Assembly: GCA_018432935.1 (NCBI GenBank)
Contig: JAHDSF010000006.1
Coordinates: 1-64,000 of the forward strand
Reading direction: 5' to 3'
Source: Rhodospirillales bacterium
Lineage (GTDB): Bacteria; Pseudomonadota; Alphaproteobacteria; Rhodospirillales; Shumkoniaceae
Length of the DNA: 64,000 nucleotides
Part shown: positions 56,961-64,000 of the stretch, piece by piece
Numbering within the stretch: the stretch's first letter is position 1
Layout: the number at the start of each line of letters is the position of its first letter
The notes under the pieces: model-generated
The model's database searches: none
The model's input: only the letters and a program-made list of their open reading frames with translations
Told to the model about the DNA's origin: nothing
Position numbers and translations under genes: made by a program

Positions 56961-57761
56961 TCAGCCGATGACGGGCGTGGTCTCCGTTCTCTGGATCAAT
57001 CCGGCGTCGTGAGTGCAGAGGATGAAGCTCTTGTCCTTGGCGCGCGCCTTCTGCTTCACGATGCTGTTCCAGGTCTCGACGATGTTGTAGAAGCGGCCGG
57101 GAGGGGTGATCTCGTAGTGCATTTCCGGGACCGGGTCGAGGTTCTGCAGCACGAATACGGAATCGCCCGCGCAGATGTAACGGCCCTCCCGCGTGTCGAC
57201 TTCCACCGACATGTGCCCTGGCGAATGGCCGAAGGTTTCGAAGACGCGGACGCCGGGCATAATGTCGGTCTCGCCGCGGACGCGGGTGAACTCGGCGCCT
57301 TCGAACGGCCGCGTAATGCCGAGCGCTGGATGCTCGTAGGACTTGTAGTACAGCGCAATGGGATCGAAGGCGAAGTCGATCTCCCGCTCATGGGCGATGA
57401 ACTGCGCGTTGACGAACTTGTCCATGTAGAAGACATGGTCCCAGTGCATGTGGGTGAACACGACGATATCGACGTCTTCCGGTCGATAGCCGATCTTGGC
57501 CAGTTGCTCGTGGATCGCCATCCCCTCTGGCTGGCGGGATTCCGGGTGGTGATAGGTGTTCGCCCGCTCCGTCCAGGCCATTCCGGTATCGACCAGCAGC
57601 AGCTTTTCCCCGCCTTCCACCAGGAACGTGAAGACGGGCATCTCGATTCTGTGGTCGGGGATGTTGGGCACGTATTTTACGACCGAATGATGGAACAGGT
57701 ATTCCTTCGGGATCGTGGTGACGAAACCGGTATTGATTGGTCTTATTTTCAGGTTCGACAT
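56961..57761 (-). CDS. metallo-beta-lactamase-fold hydrolase (lactonase-like)
   Basis: This 266-residue protein has the zinc motif HMHWDH (within VVFTHMHWDHVFYMDKF). Further ligands lie in FGHSPGHMSVEV, ICAGDSVF and CTHDAGLIQ. The pattern is that of N-acyl-homoserine lactonase-type enzymes. In this operon between a TRAP transporter and UPF0261/aldolase genes, it more probably hydrolyses a sugar lactone or an ester intermediate than a quorum signal. It follows the dctM gene by 23 bases. Confidence 0.83.
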   Translation of the reverse strand: MSNLKIRPINTGFVTTIPKEYLFHHSVVKYVPNIPDHRIEMPVFTFLVEGGEKLLLVDTGMAWTERANTYHHPESRQPEGMAIHEQLAKIGYRPEDVDIVVFTHMHWDHVFYMDKFVNAQFIAHEREIDFAFDPIALYYKSYEHPALGITRPFEGAEFTRVRGETDIMPGVRVFETFGHSPGHMSVEVDTREGRYICAGDSVFVLQNLDPVPEMHYEITPPGRFYNIVETWNSIVKQKARAKDKSFILCTHDAGLIQRTETTPVIG

Positions 57762-57784
57762 CTTTCACTCGGGTCCTTGCAAAT

Positions 57785-59101
57785 TCAGAAAAGCCAGAGA
57801 GCCCATTGCGGGAACACGACCAGGATGATCAGCACGGTCATCATCGCGACGAGGAAGGGCACCGAGCCGGCGAAGACGTCCTCGACGGTGATGTTGCCCG
57901 CTCCCTCCACCCCCGCGAGCGATGCCTTGACGGTGAAGACGGAAAGCCCGAACGGAGGCGTGAGAAGACCGGTCTCGATGGCGACGATGGAGACGATGCC
58001 GAACCAGACCAGGTCCATGTCGAACGAGGCGACGATCGGCACCATGACGGGCATCGTCAACAGCAGGATCGACGTCGAGTCCAGCATGCAGCCGAGCGCC
58101 ATGAGGATGACCATGAACATCGCGATCACGGCGAGGTTCGAGATATCGAGGGCGTGCACGATGTCCTCGATCGAGCCGACCACGCCGCTGATGGCCAGCG
58201 ACCGCGAGTACATCTGCGCCGCGATCAGCAGGAACAGGACGCTGCCGGTAGTGGCCCCGGTTGCCAGCAGGGTCTCCCACAGGCCCCTCCAGGTGAACCG
58301 GCCCTTGGCGATGACGATCAAGAGGGCGCCGAACGAGCCGACGCCGCCGGCCTCCGTCGGCGTGAACCAGCCGAGCCAGATGCCACCGAGAGTGAGGAAG
58401 ATGAGGACGATGATCGCTACCGGCTTGAGGGCGATCGACCAGTCGATCGGCTCGGAGGAGCCCTTCGCCGCCTCGGCCGACGTGCTGTCCGGCCAGATCG
58501 CGAGGTAGAGGAAAAGGGTCACGATGAAGGCGAGCGTCATCAGGATGCCGGGGATGATCGCGGCGATGAACAGCCTGCCCACAGACTGCTCGGCGAGCGT
58601 TCCGTAGACGATCATCAGGATGCTGGGCGGGATCAGCATACCCAGGATCGAGCTGCCGGCAACCGTGCCGACCGAAAGCCGCTTGCGGTAGCCGAGCCGG
58701 TTCATCTGCGGCACCGCGATCTTGGTAAAGACCGCGGCGGAGGCGATGCTGACCCCGGTGATGGCGGCGAAGACGGCGTTGGCGAGAATGGTGGCGATGC
58801 CGACACCGCCCCGGACCCGCTTCAGAAGCTCGTTGGCGGCATTGTACAGCTCCTGCGAGGCGCCCGAGAGGTTCGCCAGAAGCCCGACCAGCACGAACAG
58901 GGGAATGACCCCGAAGATGTATTCGCGAATCGAGCTGTAGGCAGTCGCGTCGAGGACGCTGATTGCGGTCTCGAAGCTCCCGACCGCGAGGTAGATCCCC
59001 AGGATGCTGACCACCATCAGCGAAATGCCGATGTGGAAGCCCACCAGGATCAGCGAGATCAGGACGGCCAGCGTGACCAGGGCGATGACTTCCGGGCTCA
59101 T
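57785..59101 (-). CDS. dctM: TRAP transporter large permease
   Basis: This 438-residue membrane protein has about twelve helices and DctM-type features: IPLFVLVGLLANLSG, GVSIASAAVFTKIAVPQM, RLSVGTVAGSSILGMLIPPS, PTEAGGVGSFGALL and ETGLLTPPFGLSVF. It is the ion-driven uptake channel for the DctP-bound ligand. Its start overlaps the dctQ stop by ATGA. Confidence 0.93.
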   Translation of the reverse strand: MSPEVIALVTLAVLISLILVGFHIGISLMVVSILGIYLAVGSFETAISVLDATAYSSIREYIFGVIPLFVLVGLLANLSGASQELYNAANELLKRVRGGVGIATILANAVFAAITGVSIASAAVFTKIAVPQMNRLGYRKRLSVGTVAGSSILGMLIPPSILMIVYGTLAEQSVGRLFIAAIIPGILMTLAFIVTLFLYLAIWPDSTSAEAAKGSSEPIDWSIALKPVAIIVLIFLTLGGIWLGWFTPTEAGGVGSFGALLIVIAKGRFTWRGLWETLLATGATTGSVLFLLIAAQMYSRSLAISGVVGSIEDIVHALDISNLAVIAMFMVILMALGCMLDSTSILLLTMPVMVPIVASFDMDLVWFGIVSIVAIETGLLTPPFGLSVFTVKASLAGVEGAGNITVEDVFAGSVPFLVAMMTVLIILVVFPQWALWLF

Positions 59102-59619
59102 GACGTCGCGCTCCGGTTGGCGGTTCCGCAGCCCAGAACGATGCGAAGGATGGAAAACGCGAACTCCATGATCATCAGCGTCGACCCGAAGATGAGCGCG
59201 AACCGTCCCGGAGCTGTCGGCACCCGCAGGGCCCCCTCGCCCTCGAACTCACCGATCCTGACGGCAACGACGAAGTGTCCCCAGCTGGACGTGATGAGCA
59301 GGAGAAACAGCGCGATCCCGACGATCGCGATCGCAACGTCGATAAGGTTGCGGGCCGGGGTCGGCAGTCTGTCGAACAGCATCGTGGAACGCAGGTGCTG
59401 TTTCTTGTGCAGCACGTACGGGATCTGCAGAAAGGTTATGATGATGATCGAGTTGCTGACGAGCTCCGGCGTGCCCTTGAGGGGCGCGTTGAAGATGACC
59501 CTGCCGACGACGTCCCAGACGATGATCGCCATCAGCACGAAGATCCAGGCCGAGCCGATGCTGTTGGCGACCGAGAGGAACCCCCGGTGAAGGGCGTCGA
59601 GCTTGGAGAAAAGTCGCAT
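59098..59619 (-). CDS. dctQ: TRAP transporter small permease
   Basis: This 173-residue protein has four membrane helices and the DctQ motif IIVWDVVGRVIFNAPLKGTPEL near the second helix. It bridges DctP and DctM. It follows dctP after a 73-base gap containing a strong hairpin, and is coupled to dctM. Confidence 0.9.
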   Translation of the reverse strand: MRLFSKLDALHRGFLSVANSIGSAWIFVLMAIIVWDVVGRVIFNAPLKGTPELVSNSIIIITFLQIPYVLHKKQHLRSTMLFDRLPTPARNLIDVAIAIVGIALFLLLITSSWGHFVVAVRIGEFEGEGALRVPTAPGRFALIFGSTLMIMEFAFSILRIVLGCGTANRSATS

Positions 59620-59649
59620 CGCGCACCATGTTCGCTGGCGGCCGAAGGC

Positions 59650-59675
59650 ATGCGCCGGGGAGGACCCCGGCGCAT
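59650..59675 (-). terminator. intercistronic hairpin between dctP and dctQ
   Basis: ATGCGCCGGGG (59650-59660) and CCCCGGCGCAT (59665-59675) form a perfect 11-bp stem with an AGGA loop on the plus strand. No U-run follows. Position and form match the hairpins that follow both tctC genes. Confidence 0.65.
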
Positions 59676-59692
59676 GGTGAGGAAACCGGCGT

Positions 59693-60781
59693 TCAGTTCA
59701 GATCCCAGTTGCGGATCATCTCGTAGCCGTTGTCCTGCAGGAATTTGTAGTAGTCGGCCACGATCTGCTTGCCCGGATAGCCCTTGGCCTCGAGCTCCTT
59801 GACGAGCTCGCCGACAACGTTCGGCAGCGATGCCGCCCAGGCCTTGCGCGCTTCGGACGGCAGCGTGTAGATCTTGGTGCCGTTCGCCAGCATGCCTTTC
59901 TTGTCGGCTTCATAGCGCTCGACGATGTATTCCGCCGCCTTGGTCGGGAACTCGGCCGCGACGTCCTGCATCGCCTTCTGGACCTCGGCGGGCAGGGATT
60001 CGAACTTCTTCTTGTTGACGGAGAGCGCGCCGAACGACTGCACCCCGAAGTGGGCCTCGACCATGTAGGGCGCGACTTCGGCGATCTTCAGCTTGTAGGA
60101 GGCGCCGGTCGGCTGGATGGTGGCTTCGTAGACGCCGGTCTGCAGCGAGGTGTAGCACTCGTTGAGATTGCTCTGGACCGGGATGGCGCCGGTGTTCTTG
60201 AGCCAGCTCAGGTTGGCACCGGCGGCGCCGACCTTAATGTTCGCAAGATCCTTGTGGCTGGTGACCGGCGTCTTGGAGAACATGTTGTACGGGTCCGAAA
60301 CCGAGATCGCCAGAGCGATCTGGTTGTACTTGTGGAAGTCTTCCTTGAACTGCGGGTACTTCCCGTACATGTACGCCGTCGCCTTGCTGACGAGCATCGG
60401 GTCGCCCGACTGGAAGGGCATGCGGTAGGTCATGCCCTGCAGCATCAGCTTCGCCGGCTCGAACACCAGCACGATGTACCCGACGTCGAGAAGGTTGGTC
60501 TCGATCGCCTCCAGGACCTCGCCCAGCTTCGCGATCGAGCCGCCCCAGCCCGGCACCCACTTGATCTCGTACTTCGTGCCGGCCAGTCGCTTGTTGACCT
60601 CGGGCATGAAGAAATCGTTCACCGTCTTGATCCACTGCCCGCTCTCCGGCGTATGACCGGCGCCGATGCGCAGCCTGATGATCTCCTTGTCCGCGGCCTG
60701 CGCCGGGACGGCCGTCGACATCGCAGCGGCCAACAGGGCCAGCGGCAGCAAGGATTTTCCAGCGTTATCGATGAGACTCAT
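59693..60781 (-). CDS. dctP: TRAP transporter solute-binding protein
   Basis: This 362-residue periplasmic protein has a signal peptide ending at VPAQA (about residue 29). DctP-type features include RLRIGAGHTPESGQWIKTVNDFF, WVPGWGGSIAKLGEVLEAIETNLLDVGYI and NIKVGAAGANLSWLKNTGAIPV. The ligand is presumably a sugar acid or similar carboxylate released by the GH4 enzyme encoded upstream. It starts after GGGGAGGGGCTT. Confidence 0.9.
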   Translation of the reverse strand: MSLIDNAGKSLLPLALLAAAMSTAVPAQAADKEIIRLRIGAGHTPESGQWIKTVNDFFMPEVNKRLAGTKYEIKWVPGWGGSIAKLGEVLEAIETNLLDVGYIVLVFEPAKLMLQGMTYRMPFQSGDPMLVSKATAYMYGKYPQFKEDFHKYNQIALAISVSDPYNMFSKTPVTSHKDLANIKVGAAGANLSWLKNTGAIPVQSNLNECYTSLQTGVYEATIQPTGASYKLKIAEVAPYMVEAHFGVQSFGALSVNKKKFESLPAEVQKAMQDVAAEFPTKAAEYIVERYEADKKGMLANGTKIYTLPSEARKAWAASLPNVVGELVKELEAKGYPGKQIVADYYKFLQDNGYEMIRNWDLN

Positions 60782-60801
60782 AAGCCCCTCCCCGAACGAT
60801 G

Positions 60802-60847
60802 ACAGTATATAGTATCCGATATACTGTATCCTCATTCGGGACGTCAA
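60802..60847 (-). promoter_or_regulatory. dctP promoter with overlapping inverted-repeat operator
   Basis: On the minus strand TTGACG (60847-60842) and TATATC (60823-60818) are 18 bases apart. The perfect inverted repeat ACAGTATAT (60802-60810) and ATATACTGT (60819-60827) covers the -10 and start region. It is a good candidate operator for the GntR regulator encoded at the end of the cluster. The half-site AGTATATA recurs before the GH4 gene. Confidence 0.65.
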
Positions 60848-60955
60848 GCAGGAATGCCGGCACGGGTTTCGCCGCCGCGACGCGCCGAGCGGCGAGAGGC
60901 CCGTTCAGGGTAGGCGGACGAAGGCTTCAACCGGGTGTGAGGCGGGCTTGTAGCG

Positions 60956-62239
60956 TCAGACGCACTTGCGGATGTAGGGGGCGTTGACGGGCCACAGTTC
61001 GTCGAGAATCTTGGCCGCGGCGTCGCTGGAGTTGACCACCGGGTCAATCAGCAGGGCCTGCAGCGCCAGCTCTTTCGAGGCGTGCACGGCGGCCTCGACG
61101 GCGAGCTGCTGGACGCCGGCCGCCGGCATCAGCAGCTTGGCCACCGGGTCGGGCAGCGGGCCCAGGGAGACGGGGTGGATGCCGGCGGCGTCGGCCACTA
61201 CCGGCGTCTCGACGGCGAGGTCGGAGGGCAGGTTGGGGATGGCGCCGCGGTTGTAGACGACGCCCGCCTCGACGAAGCTGTGCCGGTTCATCAGCACGCC
61301 CATGATCATCGCCACCGCCCGTTCGCCGGACGGCCTGGTCCAGTGCTCGGGCTCGGGCCGCGTGCCGGCGAGGATCTGCTCGATCATCTCCTTCAGCCCG
61401 TCGCGGCCGCGCTCGTCGCCGGCGAAGTCGTAGCCGTGCTCGCCGCCTTCCCAGCCGTAGGCGATGTGCTCTCCCAGATGGTCGTCGCTGCAGGTCATCC
61501 AGTAGCCGAAGGCGCGGAACAGCTTGCGGGTGAGCGGATGGAAGGCGGGGTCGAAGCCCTTCTCCTTCTCGCGCAGCAGCGGGTAGAGGTCCTGCCCCGT
61601 CCTGCGGTGGCGGACCTGCATCAGGCACTGGAAGTGGTTGAGCCCGGCGCCCCACACCTCGACGTCCTCGAACGGCAGCCCCATCACGTTGGCGACCGCG
61701 CCCTGGCCCATGAAGATGCCGTGGCAGAAGCCGACCGCCTGCACGCGGGTATGCTTGCCGAGCGCCAGGATGATCCGGCTCTCGGGGTTCGAGAGGTTGA
61801 TGAAGAGGGCGTGCGGGCAGAGCTCCTCGATGTCGCGGGCGATGTCGAAGATCAACGGCAGGGTCCGCAGGGTGAAGAACAGCCCGCCCGGTCCGCCGTT
61901 CTCGCCCAGGGTGTGGCGGATGCCGTGCTTCTTCGGCACCTCGAAATCCAGCTTCCACAGCCGGTTGCGGTCGATCGCGATGGCGTTCAGCACGAACGAG
62001 GCGCCGTCAAGCGCGGCGCGGCGGTCGACCGTCTGCTCGACCTTCACCCGGCCGCCTGTCTTACGGTTCAGGAAACGCGCCAGGTCGGCCATCCGTTGCA
62101 GGATATCCGGGTTGGTGTCGACCAGCGTGAGCGTCGCGCCGGCCAGATCGGGATCGGAGAAGACGTCGCTGAACATGCTGATGCCGAAAGACATGCTGCC
62201 GGCACCGAGAAAGACAATCTTCGTGCTCTTCTCAACCAT
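60956..62239 (-). CDS. GH4 family glycosidase (NAD-dependent alpha-galactosidase/glucuronidase-like)
   Basis: This 427-residue enzyme has the GH4 nucleotide site [11 protein letters not shown]151 in INLSNPES, the metal cysteine C172 in GFCHGIF and H202 in [11 protein letters not shown]4 enzymes use NAD and manganese and hydrolyse alpha- or beta-glycosides by a redox-elimination mechanism. Members include MelA-type alpha-galactosidases, glucosidases and galacturonidases, and the CHG variant is shared by several. It lies upstream of dctP with its own promoter region. The start follows GGGAGCAAAGG. Confidence 0.88.
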   Translation of the reverse strand: MVEKSTKIVFLGAGSMSFGISMFSDVFSDPDLAGATLTLVDTNPDILQRMADLARFLNRKTGGRVKVEQTVDRRAALDGASFVLNAIAIDRNRLWKLDFEVPKKHGIRHTLGENGGPGGLFFTLRTLPLIFDIARDIEELCPHALFINLSNPESRIILALGKHTRVQAVGFCHGIFMGQGAVANVMGLPFEDVEVWGAGLNHFQCLMQVRHRRTGQDLYPLLREKEKGFDPAFHPLTRKLFRAFGYWMTCSDDHLGEHIAYGWEGGEHGYDFAGDERGRDGLKEMIEQILAGTRPEPEHWTRPSGERAVAMIMGVLMNRHSFVEAGVVYNRGAIPNLPSDLAVETPVVADAAGIHPVSLGPLPDPVAKLLMPAAGVQQLAVEAAVHASKELALQALLIDPVVNSSDAAAKILDELWPVNAPYIRKCV

Positions 62240-62274
62240 CCTTTGCTCCCAGCCAAGAAAAGCTCATAATTGTT

Positions 62275-62282
62275 TATATACT
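62275..62282 (-). promoter_or_regulatory. AGTATATA half-site upstream of the GH4 gene
   Basis: On the minus strand AGTATATA lies in the AT-rich region before the GH4 gene. It repeats the half-site of the dctP operator (60804-60811). A single half-site is weak evidence, but the placement suits shared control of the two transcription units. Confidence 0.35.
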
Positions 62283-62342
62283 TTTTATGGCTATAAGGGC
62301 AGCGCCGCGTTGCGGTGGGATCAGCAGGGGGCTGCGGCGGGC

Positions 62343-64000
62343 ATGGAACAGGGGGGCAGCGGCAGGCCGATCTCCGGCGGCTTCATGCGGTCGTTCGTCG
62401 GTCTGGCCGGAGGGTTCTGGAGCGGCGGGCGCCGGCTCGAAGCATGGACGCTCACCGCCGCCCTGGTGGTCCTCACCTTGTGCCAGATCGTGGTTCCGGT
62501 CGCCGTCAACTTCTGGAGCCAGCGCTTCTTCGACGCTCTCGAGCAGCGCTCGATGGACCGGTTCATGGCGATGGTCGGGCTGATCGTCCTGATCATCGCC
62601 GGCAACATGCTGGTCCAGAGCCTGCACATGTGGGTCAAGCGGCGGCTGCAGTACGGCTGGCGCGAATGGCTGACGGCGGAAGTCGTGAACAACTGGCTGT
62701 GGCGCGGCCGCCATCACCAGATCACCTATCTTGCCGGCGATCACGACAACCCGGACGGCCGCATCACCGAGGACATCCGGATCTCGACCGAGTACGCCGT
62801 CGATCTTGTCCATTCGCTGTTCTACTGCCTCGTCCTCCTGGTCAGCTTCACCCAGATCCTGTGGGCGATCTCCGGCGCTCCCGAGGTCACCCTTGGCGAT
62901 CTCACCTTCGCCGTCCCGGGATACCTGGTCTACGTCGCCGTCGCCTACGCCGGCGCCGGCACCGGAATCGCGCTGCTGCTCGGCCGGCCGCTGGTGCGCT
63001 CCACCAACGCGCGCCAGGGGCGCGAGGCGGACCTCCGGTTCGGGCTCGCCCGGGTGCGCGAGAACGGCTCTGCCATCACCCTTCTGCACGCGGAAAGGAC
63101 GGAACGGGGCCGCATCCACCAGTTGGTCGACGTCCTGAAGGCGGCCTGGAATGCCCAGACGATGGCGCTTGCCAACATCATGATGTTCGGCGCCGGCTGG
63201 TCGGTGCTGTCGACCGCATTCCCGCTGATGATCGCGGCGCCGCGCTACATCGGCGGCGCGATTACGCTCGGCGTGCTGATGCAGACGGCGCAGGCCTTCC
63301 AGCAGACGGTCTCCGGCCTGTCGTGGCCGATCGACAACCTCGGCCGGGTGGCCGAATGGAGGGCCTCGGTGGAGCGCGTGTTCGGGCTGCGCAGGGCGCT
63401 TGACCGGCTCGACGGCGACATCTCGGAGGGCGCCAAGCGGATCGTCGTCGAGCGGGTGGAGAGCGAGCAGACACTCAAACTGCTCGATCTCGTCGTCGAC
63501 GAGCCTCACGGCCAGCCCGAGATCGACCGCTTCAGCGCCGAGATCAAGCCCGGCGAGCGGGTACTGATCGTCGGCGATCCGGGGGCGGCGGTCAAGCTGT
63601 TCAAGGCGGTCGCACGGGCCTGGCCTTGGGGGAGCGGAATGATCCGCCTGCCCTGCCACAGCCGCGTCTTCTTCATGCCCCAGCACCCGTACTTCCCCTC
63701 GGGAACGCTGCGCGACGCGATCAGCTATCCCGCCCCGCGAGACCAGTACAACGACGAGGCGATCCGCGCCGCGCTGCAGCAGGTCGGCATGGGCCACCTG
63801 GCGGGCCGACTGGACGAGAGCGACCGCTGGAAGGAAACCCTGGCCCTGGCCGAGCAGCAGCGCCTGGGCTTCGCCCGGCTGCTGCTGCGGCGGCCGGACT
63901 GGATCCTGTCGGAGTCCGCTACCGATGCCCTCGATCCGGTGAGCGAGGAAGAGATGATGAACCTGATCGACCGGGAGTTCCCCAAGGCGACCCTGGTCAC
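62343..64000 (+). CDS. SbmA/YddA-type ABC membrane protein with degenerate ATPase domain (3' end outside window)
   Basis: The first 552 residues are visible; the gene runs past the window. The N-terminal half (about 20-330) has about six membrane helices and the SbmA/BacA core, including YGWREWLTAEVVNNWL and DNPDGRITEDIR, then FQQTVSGLSWPIDN. The C-terminal half aligns with an ABC ATPase but its motifs are damaged. Walker A reads GDPGAAVKL (usual GxSGxGKST), the signature reads LALAEQQRL (usual LSLGEQQRL), and Walker B reads WILSESATDALD (usual WLFLDEATSALD). The Q-loop region MPQHPYFPSGTLRDAI is kept. ATP use is unlikely, so uptake may be proton-driven as in SbmA. The start at 62343 lacks a strong site; 62385 is an alternative. 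Confidence 0.83.
   Translation, partial: MEQGGSGRPISGGFMRSFVGLAGGFWSGGRRLEAWTLTAALVVLTLCQIVVPVAVNFWSQRFFDALEQRSMDRFMAMVGLIVLIIAGNMLVQSLHMWVKRRLQYGWREWLTAEVVNNWLWRGRHHQITYLAGDHDNPDGRITEDIRISTEYAVDLVHSLFYCLVLLVSFTQILWAISGAPEVTLGDLTFAVPGYLVYVAVAYAGAGTGIALLLGRPLVRSTNARQGREADLRFGLARVRENGSAITLLHAERTERGRIHQLVDVLKAAWNAQTMALANIMMFGAGWSVLSTAFPLMIAAPRYIGGAITLGVLMQTAQAFQQTVSGLSWPIDNLGRVAEWRASVERVFGLRRALDRLDGDISEGAKRIVVERVESEQTLKLLDLVVDEPHGQPEIDRFSAEIKPGERVLIVGDPGAAVKLFKAVARAWPWGSGMIRLPCHSRVFFMPQHPYFPSGTLRDAISYPAPRDQYNDEAIRAALQQVGMGHLAGRLDESDRWKETLALAEQQRLGFARLLLRRPDWILSESATDALDPVSEEEMMNLIDREFPKATLV

Noticed and set aside
56961-57761. Considered a true quorum-quenching AHL lactonase
   Set aside because: The HMHWDH motif is shared by many lactone and ester hydrolases, and the operon context is catabolic; only the fold is supported.
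55719-58508. A 929-codon open frame on the plus strand opposite the TRAP/UPF0261 genes
   Set aside because: It is an antisense shadow caused by GC-rich third positions. The minus-strand genes have full family motifs and the plus-strand frame has none.

Overview
The window is GC-rich DNA, densely packed with genes, from an alphaproteobacterium. Evidence for the class includes a DnaB/alanine racemase neighbourhood, many tripartite tricarboxylate transporter (TTT) genes, a TctDE system and a protoglobin chemoreceptor. It most resembles the Rhodospirillales, but no rRNA or ribosomal protein gene is present to fix the order. I see no tRNA, rRNA, CRISPR array or complete insertion sequence. The first 140 bases carry repeats that could be the end of a mobile element.

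Layout. 0.3-1.8 kb: argD, preceded by an arginine-rich leader peptide and a terminator/antiterminator arrangement that looks like a ribosome-mediated attenuator. 1.8-10 kb: a broken lysozyme-like gene, a secreted SUMF1/LprI fusion, mutL, a globin-coupled chemoreceptor and pgi with a tiny Cys/Lys-rich ORF at its 3' end. 10-17.7 kb: a DUF362/polyferredoxin pair, a two-gene M16 peptidase operon and ynjC-ynjD ABC transporter genes. 17.7-24.3 kb: a GntR-pdxA2-tctC-tctB-tctA cassette that lies exactly between ynjC and its expected partner ynjB. 24.4-31.2 kb: a second GntR regulator, a sodium/proton antiporter, a SPW-repeat protein, and a saccharopine-dehydrogenase-like gene beside a LysR/aldehyde dehydrogenase pair. 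31.3-38.8 kb: a hemerythrin/DUF438 protein divergent from a Crp/Fnr regulator across a near-perfect FNR/DNR box, then a glutamine-rich PRC-barrel protein, a PAS-GGDEF-EAL protein and an rpiB homologue. 38.8-45.3 kb: a second TTT operon, divergent from a TctD-TctE two-component system whose third gene is a periplasmic binding protein. 45.4-53 kb: aldo/keto reductase, mlaF-mlaE-alr, cupin, dnaB, FabG-like SDR and pyridoxal kinase. 53-62.3 kb: a GH1 beta-glucosidase and a catabolic cluster on the minus strand (GH4 glycosidase, TRAP dctPQM, metallo-beta-lactamase-fold hydrolase, UPF0261/Tm-1-like protein, class II aldolase, GntR). 62.3-64 kb: an SbmA/YddA-type ABC protein, cut by the window end, whose ATPase motifs are all degenerate.

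The overall theme is organic-acid and sugar scavenging. Three secondary transporters with extracytoplasmic binding proteins (two TTT, one TRAP) lie close together, each with local regulators. In all three, a strong hairpin sits directly after the binding-protein gene, which suggests a shared way of making more binding protein than membrane subunits. Many gene pairs overlap by ATGA, indicating translational coupling.
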